Below, piece by piece: positions 24,741 through 33,581 of a DNA stretch of 64,000 nucleotides. Both the position numbers and the translations under genes were made by a program. Source of the DNA: Bacteroidota bacterium (GTDB lineage Bacteria; Bacteroidota; Bacteroidia; B-17B0; Aurantibacillaceae); contig JAUXZS010000056.1 of assembly GCA_030692515.1 (NCBI GenBank), positions 62,001 to 126,000 of the forward strand, given 5' to 3'. Within the stretch, counting starts at the first letter, position 1. The number at the start of each line of letters is the position of its first letter. Under the pieces are notes generated by a model. That model was not told the DNA's origin. It worked only from the letters and a program-made list of their open reading frames with translations, and ran no database searches.

Positions 24741-24917
24741 TTATTTTTCACTTGGTAAAAGTGCAGACTGAATTCGTTTAGCATATCGAATGCTATCTAA
24801 AATTTCTTTTTGTTATTCTTCAATTAAAGACTTCTGTTGTTGCATTTCTTTTTCCTTTAATTCAATAATGGTTTTTTGCATTTGAGTTAGTTTAAACCTT
24901 CGATAAGAAAAAAATTT
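24741..24917 (-). pseudogene. Remnant of a SpoIIE-family signalling protein
   Basis: Read on the minus strand from 24917, the frame gives FFSYRRFKLTQMQKTIIELK, then a coiled coil, then a stop (TAA at 24813-24815), then QKEILDSIRYAKRIQSALLP and SEK, then a second stop (24741-24743). The segment DSIRYAKRIQSALLP is the conserved junction between a signalling helix and the SpoIIE/PP2C phosphatase domain, almost the same as DSIKYAERIQQAILPP in the intact gene at 28067-30160. Stops interrupt where family members normally read K and Y, and no phosphatase domain follows. It is therefore a decayed fragment with both sensor and catalytic parts lost. Confidence 0.75.
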
Positions 24918-25014
24918 ATTAAGCTTAACGCGGAAACAAATTCAAAACTATTATTGGTCATGTTTTTACTTCTATTTTGATAATTGCAGAAAACCACTTT
25001 CTTTTAAAATTAAA

Positions 25015-25042
25015 AAAGCGGTAACCTATCGGAAACCGCTTT
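25015..25042 (-). terminator. Hairpin terminator after gcvP
   Basis: AAAGCGGT (25015-25022) pairs with ACCGCTTT (25035-25042) around 12 nt, flanked by A and T runs. It lies 22 nt after the gcvP stop in minus-strand direction. Confidence 0.7.
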
Positions 25043-25063
25043 ATTTAAAAAATTAGAAAAGCA

Positions 25064-27937
25064 CTATGCGCTTACAGATTCCTCCATATAAGCTTCAATT
25101 GGTGCGCAAGAACAAACTAAATTTCTATCACCATAAGCACTATCAACTTTTGCCACGCTTGGCCAAAACTTATTATCACGCACCCAATTTAACGGGTAAG
25201 CTGCTTTTTGACGAGTATATTTTTTTGTCCAATTATCCGCCACAACAAATTTACAAGTGTGAGGTGCATTTTTTATAACGTTATCAACTTTATCGTATTT
25301 ACCTTCTTCAATTTCCTTTATTTCTTTACGAATAGAAATCATAGCTTCACAAAAACGATCTAATTCTATTTTACTTTCGCTTTCTGTTGGCTCAATCATT
25401 AATGTATCATGAACAGGAAAAGCAACTGTTGGTGCATGAAAACCATAATCCATTAATCGTTTAGCAATATCACCAACCTCAACACCAGAAGACATCTTAA
25501 AATCATTACAATCTAAAATCATTTCGTGGGCACACCTTCCGTTTTTGCCAGTATACAATATTTTATAGCTTCCTTGTAATAACTCTTTCATGTAATTAGC
25601 ATTTAAAATAGCCATTTCCGTAGCTTCTTTTAAACCCTCATTTCCTAACATTTTAATGTATCCGTAAGAAATTAATAAAATTAAGGCGCTTCCATATGGG
25701 GCTGCAGAAACTGCTGTAATTCCTTTATCACCACTGGTATTTATAATTGTATGCGATGGTAAAAAGGGAACTAATTTTTCTACTACTCCAATTGGTCCCA
25801 TTCCAGGACCCCCGCCGCCATGAGGTATTGCAAATGTTTTATGTAAGTTTAAATGGCAAACATCAGCACCAATATTTCCCGGAGAAGTTAAGCCTACCTG
25901 CGCATTCATATTTGCACCATCCATGTAAACTAAGCCACCATTATCGTGAATCATTTTTGTGATTTCGGTAATTGACTCCTCGTAAACACCATGCGTTGAA
26001 GGATAAGTTACCATTAAACAGGATAAATTATCTTTATGTAATTCTGCTTTTTCTTTTAAGTCAATTAAATCAATATTTCCTTTAGCATCACATTTTGTTA
26101 CTATAATTTTCATTCCTGCCATGGCTGCCGAAGCAGGATTTGTTCCGTGCGCAGACGAAGGAATTAAAGCAACGTTACGATGTGCATTACCATTTGCAAT
26201 GTGGTAGGCTCTAATAACCATTAAGCCAGCATATTCACCTTGAGCGCCAGAGTTTGGTTGAAAACTCATGCGAGCAAAACCGGTAATTTCTGATAAATCT
26301 TTATTTAGTTGTTCAATCAACTCCGTATAACCCTGGGCTTGATTTACTGGAACGAAAGGATGAATGTTTGCAAATTCAGGCCATGTAATAGGTAATAATT
26401 CTGAAGCTGCATTTAATTTCATGGTACATGAGCCTAAAGAAATCATAGAGTGAACTAATGACAAATCTTTATTTTCTAATCGCTTAATGTAACGCATCAT
26501 ATCACTTTCGCTATGATAGGAATTAAATACAGGGTGGCTTAAGTAGGATGATTTTCTTTCTGCGAATGTTCCCTTAATTAAATTTTGTATGTCACAACCG
26601 CTGTCTTTATATGACTTTCCTGTTGCCTCTGCAAAAACATTGATGATGTCATTTATATCTTCTTCCTCAACAGTTTGGTCTAATGAAATAGAAATGTTTT
26701 TATCATCAACATAACGGAAATTAATTTTTTTTGCTTCGGCTAAAGCGCGAATTTTTTTTGAATCAGCCGCAACAACAATCGTATCAAAAAATAATTTTGT
26801 TTTTATTTCGTAACCTAATTTTTTTAATTCAGATGCAACAAAAGCTGTTGCACTATGAACGCCTTCTGCAATTGCCTTTATTCCTTCTTGCCCATGATAC
26901 ACAGCATACATGCTTGCCATAATGGCTAGTAAGGCTTGCGCGGTACAAATATTAGAAGTTGCTTTATCGCGTTTAATATGTTGTTCGCGCGTTTGTAATG
27001 CCATGCGCAAGGCTTTATTACCCTCGGCATCAACAGACACTCCAATAATTCTTCCAGGAATTAAACGTTTGTAATTTTCTCTGCAAGTAAAAAATGCCGC
27101 ATGTGGGCCACCATATCCTAAAGGAACACCAAAACGCTGAGAGTTACCAACTACACAATCTGCGCCCCATTCTCCGGGAGGAGTTAATAGTGCAAGCGCT
27201 AATAAATCAGTTGCAACTACAACTTGCACATCATTTGCTTTTGCATCTGCAACAAAATTTTTATAATCGTTTACCTCGCCATTAATATCCGGGTATTGAA
27301 TTAATGCGCCAAAAAAAGAATCATCAAATTTAAAATTGTTTGCATCACCAATAACTAACTCTATGCCATACGGAACGGCGCGAGTGCGAACCACATCAGT
27401 AGTTTGAGGGAAAACTGTGTTGCTGATGAAAAATTTCTTGGAATTATTTTTTACTTTTTCTTTGCTACGATTACTATAAAACATAAACAGCGCTTCTGCA
27501 GCGGCTGTTGCTTCATCTAATAAAGATGCGTTTGCAATTGGCATGGCAGTTAAGTCCATCACCATGGTTTGAAAATTTAATATTGCTTCCAAACGACCTT
27601 GAGAAATCTCCGCTTGATAAGGCGTATAAGCAGTATACCATCCTGGGTTTTCTAAAACGTTACGCTGAATAACGGCTGGTAAAATATTATTGTAATACCC
27701 TAAACCAATATAAGAACGAAACACTTTATTTTTTTTACCAAGCGCTTTTAAATGTTTGCTATATTGAAACTCACTCAATGCAGAAGCAACTTTCAAAGGT
27801 TGTTTTAAACGAATGTTTGCTGGTACAGTTTGATTAATTAATTCATCAACTGAAGAAACACCAATTTTAGTTAGCATTTCTTTTATCTCATTTTTACGAG
27901 GGCCGTTGTGACGGGAAGCGAATTTATCAGTAGTCAT
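25064..27937 (-). CDS. gcvP: Glycine dehydrogenase (decarboxylating), glycine cleavage P protein
   Basis: The PLP-dependent P protein decarboxylates glycine and passes the aminomethyl group to lipoylated H protein. At 957 residues it is the single-chain homodimeric form, with N-terminal inactive half (FASRHNGP, SYIGLGYYNNILP, YTPYQAEISQGRLE) and C-terminal active half. The PLP lysine is in HLNLHKTFAIPHGGGGPG, core HLNLHKTF. The start ATG is well placed before the family's N-terminal motif. Of the glycine cleavage system, gcvT lies about 6 kb away at 33582-34685 on the same strand; gcvH is not in the window. Confidence 0.97.
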   Translation of the reverse strand: MTTDKFASRHNGPRKNEIKEMLTKIGVSSVDELINQTVPANIRLKQPLKVASALSEFQYSKHLKALGKKNKVFRSYIGLGYYNNILPAVIQRNVLENPGWYTAYTPYQAEISQGRLEAILNFQTMVMDLTAMPIANASLLDEATAAAEALFMFYSNRSKEKVKNNSKKFFISNTVFPQTTDVVRTRAVPYGIELVIGDANNFKFDDSFFGALIQYPDINGEVNDYKNFVADAKANDVQVVVATDLLALALLTPPGEWGADCVVGNSQRFGVPLGYGGPHAAFFTCRENYKRLIPGRIIGVSVDAEGNKALRMALQTREQHIKRDKATSNICTAQALLAIMASMYAVYHGQEGIKAIAEGVHSATAFVASELKKLGYEIKTKLFFDTIVVAADSKKIRALAEAKKINFRYVDDKNISISLDQTVEEEDINDIINVFAEATGKSYKDSGCDIQNLIKGTFAERKSSYLSHPVFNSYHSESDMMRYIKRLENKDLSLVHSMISLGSCTMKLNAASELLPITWPEFANIHPFVPVNQAQGYTELIEQLNKDLSEITGFARMSFQPNSGAQGEYAGLMVIRAYHIANGNAHRNVALIPSSAHGTNPASAAMAGMKIIVTKCDAKGNIDLIDLKEKAELHKDNLSCLMVTYPSTHGVYEESITEITKMIHDNGGLVYMDGANMNAQVGLTSPGNIGADVCHLNLHKTFAIPHGGGGPGMGPIGVVEKLVPFLPSHTIINTSGDKGITAVSAAPYGSALILLISYGYIKMLGNEGLKEATEMAILNANYMKELLQGSYKILYTGKNGRCAHEMILDCNDFKMSSGVEVGDIAKRLMDYGFHAPTVAFPVHDTLMIEPTESESKIELDRFCEAMISIRKEIKEIEEGKYDKVDNVIKNAPHTCKFVVADNWTKKYTRQKAAYPLNWVRDNKFWPSVAKVDSAYGDRNLVCSCAPIEAYMEESVSA

Positions 27938-28066
27938 TTATAAGTTTTTTAGAGACGCTAATTTACTCAAAAAAGATGGTTATTTCGGCCAAAAAATTTA
28001 AATATTTATTCGTTAAAAAAACCTATTCTCACAAGAGACAGGACATGGATATAGAAGAGAAGGTCT

Positions 28067-30160
28067 TTAAACTTTTATACCAATTAAACAAACGTCATCC
28101 ACCTGATCGTAATCACCTTTCCATTCAAGAAATGCCTGGTTTACTTGCTCTTTTTGTGCGTCAACCGGCAAATTAGAAATATTTACAAGAATCTCTTTCA
28201 GTAATTTATATTTTAATTTTTTTCCGTTTTGTCCGCCAAACTGATCGGCTAAACCATCGGTAAATAAATAGATAATGTCGTTTTCTTTTAGTGCTATTTT
28301 TTGCGAAGTAAAGTTTTGGGGATTATCTTCGATGAAGGCACCAACAGGAAATTTATTTCCTTTGTATTCTTCTAAATTATTTTCAGAAACAACGTAAATG
28401 GAATTCATTGCGCCGGCATAAACCACTTCTTTATTTTTTTTATTAATGGCAAGAAGTGTTACATCCATTCCATCTTTTACTATGTCTTCATTAAAACTTT
28501 GGTGCAGTACTTGAGTTAACCAACCGTTTACTGCATTTAAAATATCTGCAGGATTGCTCAGGTGTTGTTCGAGCACAGCTTTGTTTAATAAATTGTAATT
28601 GATGATAGAAATAAGTGCTCCCGGAACACCGTGCCCCGTGCAATCAGCTACCGCTAAAAAAATATGGCTTTTGGTTTCTTCCATCCAATAAAAATCGCCA
28701 CTTAAAATATCTTTTGGTTTAAAATATACAAAAGAGTTAGGCAAAGTAGACTGCACTAATTTTGCAGGAGGAAGAATTGCCTGTTGAATTCGCTCAGCAT
28801 ACTTTATGCTATCGGTTATATCTTTATGTTGTGCTTCAACTAACTTATTTTTTTCTTCAATAATATTGTTTTTTTCGCCGAGCTCGAGATTGATCTTGTT
28901 CTTTTGGCGATTCTGTTTAATTAGTACAAAAACTACAATAGCAACAATTAATAAAATTATACCAATTAAAATAATAGTTATTTGTTGACGACTACTTTCA
29001 ACCTCATTTACACGTAATTTTTCGTTAAGCAATTGATTTTCTTTTTCCTTTTCGCTGAGTTCATATTTTTTTTCGAGTTCTGAAATGGCTTTTTGGTTAT
29101 CCGAATTAATTAAGGAATCTTTTATTTCAATGTGTTGCTTAATGTCTTCATACGCTTCTTTGTTTTTTCCAACATCAGAATAAATAGCCGCTCTATTTAA
29201 ATATAAACTGCTTAAATTACTTTTGTTCTCTCTTTGGTTTTCGTATTCAAAAGCTTTATTAATATAAATCAACGCTTCGTCGTATTTTTTTATGCTTCTC
29301 GCTAATTCAGCACCATTCGAATAACCATTACTTAAATGGTTAACAGCATTTCCTTTTAAATAATACTCCATGGCTTTATTATTGTATTCTATGGCCCTCT
29401 GAATATTTCCTTTTTGATATTCTAATTTGCAGAAATTAGTATACGCAGAAGCAAGATTATTGAAATTTTTTTCTTCGAAGTTTAATGTTATTGCTTCGTT
29501 CAAAGCCACCTCTGCTTTATAATAATTTTTTAATTCGATATAGGCTAAGGCTAGATTTCCGATATTACTCGCGATTTGTCTTTTATCTTTTTCTAATCGA
29601 TAAATCTCTACACTTTTTTCCCAATACATGGCAGCTTTATCGTTATTACCAAGATAAAAGTTTATCATTCCCAAATCGCTATAACCAATTGCCAAGTGAG
29701 GCAGTGTACCACACTTTTTCCATACTGTTAAAGCCTCATAATATAATTCCGCGGCCTTTTCGTACTGGCCGGAATAAAGATTAATTAATGCTTTTGTCCT
29801 TAGACATTTTGCCTGAATAATAACGTTTTTTATTGAGACTGCCTGAACCATTATTTTATTAATAGAATCAGTTGCTAGAGAATAATTTTCTTGAGCAATT
29901 AATATATTCACATATTGAATCCCTAAATTAATTTGTAATCTTTTATCGCCTTTAGAAAATGTTTTTGCCAAACGATAATACTTATTTGCTTTTTCAAAAT
30001 CACCCTTATCTTTAAAGGGAATGATAATTTGCTCGATAACAATTGAAAGTTTTACGGAGTCGGCTTTTGAAGTATTTATTATTTTTAATAAGGAATCTAT
30101 GTTTTGAGAAGATCCAACAGAAACATAAAAAGCAAAAACTAATAATAAAATTTTGCGCAT
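28067..30160 (-). CDS. TPR-repeat SpoIIE-family (PP2C-like) protein phosphatase
   Basis: A 697-residue membrane signalling protein. It has a signal peptide (1-18), about 8 TPR-like repeats in the periplasm (roughly 40-350), a coiled coil, one transmembrane helix near 390-412 (ITIILIGIILLIVAIVVFVL), a second coiled coil with DITDSIKYAERIQQAILP, then the cytosolic SpoIIE phosphatase domain with GDFYW, VADCTGHGVPGAL, DGMDVTLLAI, YLFTDGLADQFGG and DQVDDVCLIGI. The acidic metal-binding positions of PP2C enzymes appear conserved. Such proteins sense through TPRs and dephosphorylate regulators such as anti-sigma antagonists; no partner is adjacent. A decayed relative lies at 24741-24917. Confidence 0.9.
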   Translation of the reverse strand: MRKILLLVFAFYVSVGSSQNIDSLLKIINTSKADSVKLSIVIEQIIIPFKDKGDFEKANKYYRLAKTFSKGDKRLQINLGIQYVNILIAQENYSLATDSINKIMVQAVSIKNVIIQAKCLRTKALINLYSGQYEKAAELYYEALTVWKKCGTLPHLAIGYSDLGMINFYLGNNDKAAMYWEKSVEIYRLEKDKRQIASNIGNLALAYIELKNYYKAEVALNEAITLNFEEKNFNNLASAYTNFCKLEYQKGNIQRAIEYNNKAMEYYLKGNAVNHLSNGYSNGAELARSIKKYDEALIYINKAFEYENQRENKSNLSSLYLNRAAIYSDVGKNKEAYEDIKQHIEIKDSLINSDNQKAISELEKKYELSEKEKENQLLNEKLRVNEVESSRQQITIILIGIILLIVAIVVFVLIKQNRQKNKINLELGEKNNIIEEKNKLVEAQHKDITDSIKYAERIQQAILPPAKLVQSTLPNSFVYFKPKDILSGDFYWMEETKSHIFLAVADCTGHGVPGALISIINYNLLNKAVLEQHLSNPADILNAVNGWLTQVLHQSFNEDIVKDGMDVTLLAINKKNKEVVYAGAMNSIYVVSENNLEEYKGNKFPVGAFIEDNPQNFTSQKIALKENDIIYLFTDGLADQFGGQNGKKLKYKLLKEILVNISNLPVDAQKEQVNQAFLEWKGDYDQVDDVCLIGIKV

Positions 30161-30254
30161 AAACTTTGCTTGTAGGCTAAATATAGGAAAATATTTTTTA
30201 TTTAGAATTATAATTTTTATACTTGTTACCTAAACAATTTAAAAATAAAAAAAC

Positions 30255-30863
30255 ATGGCATTAGGTAAAGTAGAAACAATTGATGCGGTTGACCCATCAA
30301 ACGGAACAATTATTGAAGATGAGTCTGGGATGAGTTATGCATATAACGACCCAAATTTTAAATTAACGGGCTTAGTGGTTGGTAGTCCGTGCACATACGA
30401 TATTGATTATTCTGCAAAGATTCCTGTAGCCACAAATCTTAAACCTTATACGCCAACGACAACAGACATCACAACTGTAGTCTCTGGTCCGATTACTGTT
30501 AACCCAGGCGAAACATTAACCGTAAATAAAGGCGGTGTTGTTAACGGAGTAATTAACGTTAATAATGGAAACTTATTGATTGTAGATACTGGTTTAGTAA
30601 ATGGTGACGTAACTATAAATAATCAGGGGAGTATGGTTGTAAAAAAAGGCGGGATAGTAAATGGTACAGTTATCGTAAATAGCGGTAGCGCTTTAAAAGT
30701 AGTAAACAAAGGTACTGTTAAGGGTAATGTTATTGTTGCCTCTGCTAACCGTTTTATTATTGGTAATGCCAATGGCGGCGGAATTATTAATGGCGAAATT
30801 ACCATTGATAAAATAAGAAAAGTAACCATAACAGCTACCTCAACAATTAACTGCGGTGCTTAA
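30255..30863 (+). CDS. Beta-solenoid repeat protein with cold-shock-like N-terminus
   Basis: A 202-residue protein without a signal peptide. Residues about 1-62 (LGKVETIDAVDPSNGTIIED) resemble an OB/cold-shock fold: a GKVE start, a GTI strand and a LVVGSPCTYDIDY strand. Residues about 75-200 are tandem units of roughly 20 residues with the pattern G-x-V-x-G-x-V-x-V-N-x-G-x-x-L-x-V: GGVVNGVINVNNGN, GLVNGDVTINNQGS, GGIVNGTVIVNSGS and GTVKGNVIV. This predicts a right-handed beta-helix like bactofilin. I recognise no family with this combination. A cytoplasmic scaffold or filament-forming role is only a guess. It ends before a bidirectional terminator. Confidence 0.7.
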   Translation: MALGKVETIDAVDPSNGTIIEDESGMSYAYNDPNFKLTGLVVGSPCTYDIDYSAKIPVATNLKPYTPTTTDITTVVSGPITVNPGETLTVNKGGVVNGVINVNNGNLLIVDTGLVNGDVTINNQGSMVVKKGGIVNGTVIVNSGSALKVVNKGTVKGNVIVASANRFIIGNANGGGIINGEITIDKIRKVTITATSTINCGA

Positions 30864-30882
30864 TACTATTAGATTCTTCATT

Positions 30883-30914
30883 AAAAAAGCCTTAGAAAAA
30901 TCTAAGGCTTTTTT
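30883..30914. terminator. Bidirectional hairpin terminator
   Basis: A perfect 14-bp stem, 30883-30896 with 30901-30914, loop AAAA, with A6 on the left and T6 on the right. It lies 20 nt after the beta-solenoid gene and 28 nt after the helicase gene on the other strand, so it serves both convergent genes. Confidence 0.85.
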
Positions 30915-30941
30915 ATTTTACGTTTCTAAAAAATTATTCTC

Positions 30942-32255
30942 TTATGTAGAAATCTCTACTTTAATTTTTTTGTTTTTAATTTTTTCTTCGCGAATTAATT
31001 TTACGGTATTTACAATTTTATCTGCACTAATTGCCACATACGCGGAATGATCAAGTACTTCAATTTTTCCTACTTCATCTTTTTGTAAATTACCTTTTTG
31101 CAGAAGCGCGCCTACAATATCCATTTTATTTATTTTATCTTTTTTACCAGCAGCAATATAAAGTGTTTTCCATTTACTTGGTTTTGGAGCAATAAATTTA
31201 CTTGGTAACGTTTCTTCCTCTGGTGTAATTTCTAAAAACGGCGGAAGGTAATCTTCTAAATCCAACAAAAAATAAACTGTTCCGCTTGCGTGCATTCTTG
31301 CTGTTCTGCCGTTACGGTGTATCATCGCGTCTTCTGTTGTGGGTAGTTGATAATGAATAACCGCTTCTATTTCCGGGATATCAAGTCCTCTTGCGGCAAG
31401 ATCGGTTGTGATTAATAAATTTGTACTTCCGTTACGCAACTTAATTAATGTTTTTTCTCTGTCTATTTGCTCAAGCCCTCCGTGATAAGTTCCGTGCCCA
31501 ACTTTATAATAATCTAATTGTTCACTTATTCTATTTACAGCATCGCGATGGTTACAAAATACCATTGTAGATTTATCTCCAATTTTACTTATCAATAACA
31601 TTAACGCTTCTAGTTTATCATCGCCTAATACTCTAACTGATTTTATTTTTAGTGTGTTTTTTGTTTGTTGTTCTGACGGAGTATAGTTAAGTGTCTCGTG
31701 TTTTTTTAATCCAACAAAAGATGGAATTTCTTTTAAAGGAGTTGCAGAGGTAAGTATGCGTTTTTTTATTTTTGTGCTGTTTTTAATAATGAACGACATT
31801 TCTTCATGGAATCCTGCTTCCAACGATTTATCAAATTCATCTAAAATCAATGTATGAACATTTTTTGTAGTTAAATTTTGTTTTCTAAGATGATGCGCTA
31901 TTCTTCCTGGTGTACCAATTAATAAAGCTGGTGGATGTTGCAAATTATTTTTTTCGATTTTTATATCGTGCCCTCCATAACAAGTATTTACTTTAAAACT
32001 TGTGCTCATTTGTTTAAACACCTGCTCAATTTGCAAAGCTAATTCTCGAGTTGGCACTAAAATTAAAACTTGAACACCTTCAGTTTCTTTGTCGAACAAT
32101 TCTAAAAGCGGGAGAAGAAAAGCTAAGGTTTTGCCTGAGCCTGTTGGTGAAATTAAAATTACATCGTTAGGTTTTGAAATTGCAGTGATGGTAGCATTCT
32201 GCATTTCATTTAAAGATTCTATTTTAAAAAGAGAGAGGATGTTGGAAAAGTTCAT
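30942..32255 (-). CDS. dbpA: DbpA-like DEAD-box ATP-dependent RNA helicase
   Basis: A 437-residue RNA helicase. The motifs run SPTGSGKTLAF (motif I), PTRELALQ (Ia), GTPGR (Ib), LDEFDKS (II), TSATPL (III), TTDLAARGLDIP (V) and HRNGRTAR (VI). Motif II reads DEFD instead of DEAD. The last 75 residues (KWKTLYIAAGKKDKINKMDIVGALL core LYIAAGKKDKI; VAISADKI) form the DbpA RNA-binding domain, which in the family recognises hairpin 92 of 23S rRNA during 50S assembly. It stands between a bidirectional terminator and tRNA-Ala. The gene symbol is by family; orthology to E. coli dbpA is not tested. Confidence 0.85.
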   Translation of the reverse strand: MNFSNILSLFKIESLNEMQNATITAISKPNDVILISPTGSGKTLAFLLPLLELFDKETEGVQVLILVPTRELALQIEQVFKQMSTSFKVNTCYGGHDIKIEKNNLQHPPALLIGTPGRIAHHLRKQNLTTKNVHTLILDEFDKSLEAGFHEEMSFIIKNSTKIKKRILTSATPLKEIPSFVGLKKHETLNYTPSEQQTKNTLKIKSVRVLGDDKLEALMLLISKIGDKSTMVFCNHRDAVNRISEQLDYYKVGHGTYHGGLEQIDREKTLIKLRNGSTNLLITTDLAARGLDIPEIEAVIHYQLPTTEDAMIHRNGRTARMHASGTVYFLLDLEDYLPPFLEITPEEETLPSKFIAPKPSKWKTLYIAAGKKDKINKMDIVGALLQKGNLQKDEVGKIEVLDHSAYVAISADKIVNTVKLIREEKIKNKKIKVEIST

Positions 32256-32266
32256 AGTATAAAAAT

Positions 32267-32294
32267 AAAAAAGCCCCTAGGTTATTGGGCTTTT
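32267..32294 (-). terminator. Hairpin terminator after tRNA-Ala
   Basis: AAAAGCCC (32269-32276) and GGGCTTTT (32287-32294) pair perfectly around CTAGGTTATT, with an A-run on the left (T-run in the minus-strand transcript). It lies directly after the tRNA 3' end. Confidence 0.7.
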
Positions 32295-32307
32295 GATGAA
32301 ATTATTG

Positions 32308-32381
32308 TGGAGAATATCGGATTCGAACCGATCACCTCTTCACTGCCAGCGAAGCGCTCTAGCCAAATGAGCTAATCCCCC
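32308..32381 (-). tRNA. tRNA-Ala (anticodon GGC)
   Basis: A 74-nt cloverleaf on the minus strand. The acceptor stem pairs GGGGGAT with ATTCTCC (two G-T pairs), with discriminator A at 32308. The anticodon stem CTTCG/TGAAG holds loop CTGGCAG, giving anticodon GGC, which reads Ala codon GCC and wobble GCT. The T arm is ATCGG-TTCGAAT-CCGAT. CCA is not encoded. A -7 box TACTTTTG lies upstream at 32400-32407. Confidence 0.95.
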
Positions 32382-32399
32382 AATTTTAAATAACTGTTG

Positions 32400-32407
32400 C
32401 AAAAGTA
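32400..32407 (-). promoter_or_regulatory. Predicted -7 box for tRNA-Ala
   Basis: TACTTTTG on the minus strand matches TAnnTTTG exactly and ends 18 nt before the tRNA 5' end. No clear TTTG is seen at -33. Confidence 0.45.
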
Positions 32408-32456
32408 GGATTAATTCTTATCTATTTAGATTATTTTTTAAACTTGGAGAAATAAA

Positions 32457-32479
32457 AAAGGCGCTAAAAAAGCGCCTTT
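32457..32479 (-). terminator. Hairpin terminator after the YwqK-like gene
   Basis: AAAGGCGCT (32457-32465) and AGCGCCTTT (32471-32479) form a perfect 9-bp stem with loop AAAAA, flanked by A and T runs, 7 nt after the stop of the gene at 32486. Confidence 0.8.
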
Positions 32480-32485
32480 AATGTT

Positions 32486-33388
32486 TTAATTTTCAACTTG
32501 CGTGTCGCCAATGTAAATACCATTTTTATACACTGCTATTCGAGTTAATATTCCATTGTCATCGTAAAGATAAGCTTTACCTTCCATAAAACGATTGTCT
32601 TTAAAGATTCCGTCTTTAGTGATTTGTTTGTTTTTGTTATATAATGTTTGTTGACCATTTAATACCATAGGACCAGCTCCTTTTTTTACCGCCTCATTTG
32701 GTTTTTCATCTGCCTTCACTATAATTTTTGGTGCATTATCTGCAGGAACGTCCGATTTAGCTACTAAAGGCTTTTTAGGTTCAAATTCTTTAATTTCTCC
32801 AACCGTACCATCAGCAAAATTCTTTTCTGCTTTAATATCTCCGTTTTCGTAATACTCTTTTATTAATCCGGCTTCTTTTCCAGAAGAAAAATTACCTTCA
32901 ATAGCTAATTGGCCATTATCATAAAAATATTTTTGTGCTCCTTCACGTTTTCCGCTTGGATTAAAAACAAATTCATGTTGAACTTGACCATTATCATAAT
33001 ATAATTTATAATTTCCTACCCATCTATTGTTCTTCCAATTTCCTTCTTCGCTAATTTTACCATTTTCGTGATACATTATTGCGTAACCATCAGGACGACC
33101 GTTAGTGAAGGTTAATTTATTTCTCATATTACCATTACAAAAAAATTCAACCCAAATTCCGGCCTTTCTATTGTCTTGGTATTTCCCTTCTTCAACCTTT
33201 GATTCAACAGCGTAACAAGTTCCCGGCTTATGTCTTCCGAACAAAATCCACTTACCTTGCTTTTTGCCGTCGGCATCAATTTTATTTATTGTATCCTTTC
33301 CATTAACTGGTGGGTTAAGTTCATAAGTCTGAGACTGGGAGAACCCTATGGAAGAAACGAAGATTAAAAAAAGTATAAATTTTTTCAT
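32486..33388 (-). CDS. MORN-repeat (YwqK-type) exported protein
   Basis: A 300-residue protein with a signal peptide (KKFILFLIFVSSIGFSQ). It is built of MORN-like repeats of about 22 residues: YHENGKISEEGNWKNNRWVG, YYDNGQVQHEFVF, YFYDNGQLAIEGNFSSGKEAG and YYENGDIKAEKNF, with one more unit after a low-complexity linker (about 205-240). Proteins like this are annotated YwqK-family antitoxins by similarity, but in Bacteroidota they are usually exported and alone, and an antitoxin role is not supported here. They may bind membrane lipids or cell-wall components. No toxin gene is next to it. Confidence 0.75.
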   Translation of the reverse strand: MKKFILFLIFVSSIGFSQSQTYELNPPVNGKDTINKIDADGKKQGKWILFGRHKPGTCYAVESKVEEGKYQDNRKAGIWVEFFCNGNMRNKLTFTNGRPDGYAIMYHENGKISEEGNWKNNRWVGNYKLYYDNGQVQHEFVFNPSGKREGAQKYFYDNGQLAIEGNFSSGKEAGLIKEYYENGDIKAEKNFADGTVGEIKEFEPKKPLVAKSDVPADNAPKIIVKADEKPNEAVKKGAGPMVLNGQQTLYNKNKQITKDGIFKDNRFMEGKAYLYDDNGILTRIAVYKNGIYIGDTQVEN

Positions 33389-33581
33389 GGCTATATCAAA
33401 TTTATTAATAATTTTTGTTAGTTAGCTGCTTTTTAGATTAAAATCGTAAAACAATCGATAAATGACTAATATCACAATTACAAACTCTAAAACCCTTTAA
33501 TATTAACTATTTTAAACAACTTTCAACAGCAATTTTTACGTTTTAAAATATTAAAAGTTTCAAAAGGAGGTGAAATATTTG

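Larger units (their letters stand above)
24616..25063. other. 448-nt gene-free stretch with a decayed gene remnant
   Basis: No intact gene. The central part (24741-24917, minus strand) is a recognisable fragment of a SpoIIE-type regulator, listed separately. The right end holds the gcvP terminator (25015-25042). In 24616-24740 I see only AT-rich sequence. Confidence 0.6.

Noticed and set aside
27976-28176. 66-codon plus-strand ORF between gcvP and the SpoIIE gene
   Set aside because: Most of it is antisense to the conserved C-terminus of the SpoIIE domain and it has no protein features.
32486-33388. Toxin-antitoxin module (YwqK antitoxin label)
   Set aside because: The protein has a signal peptide and no toxin gene next to it; the repeats are generic MORN-like units.
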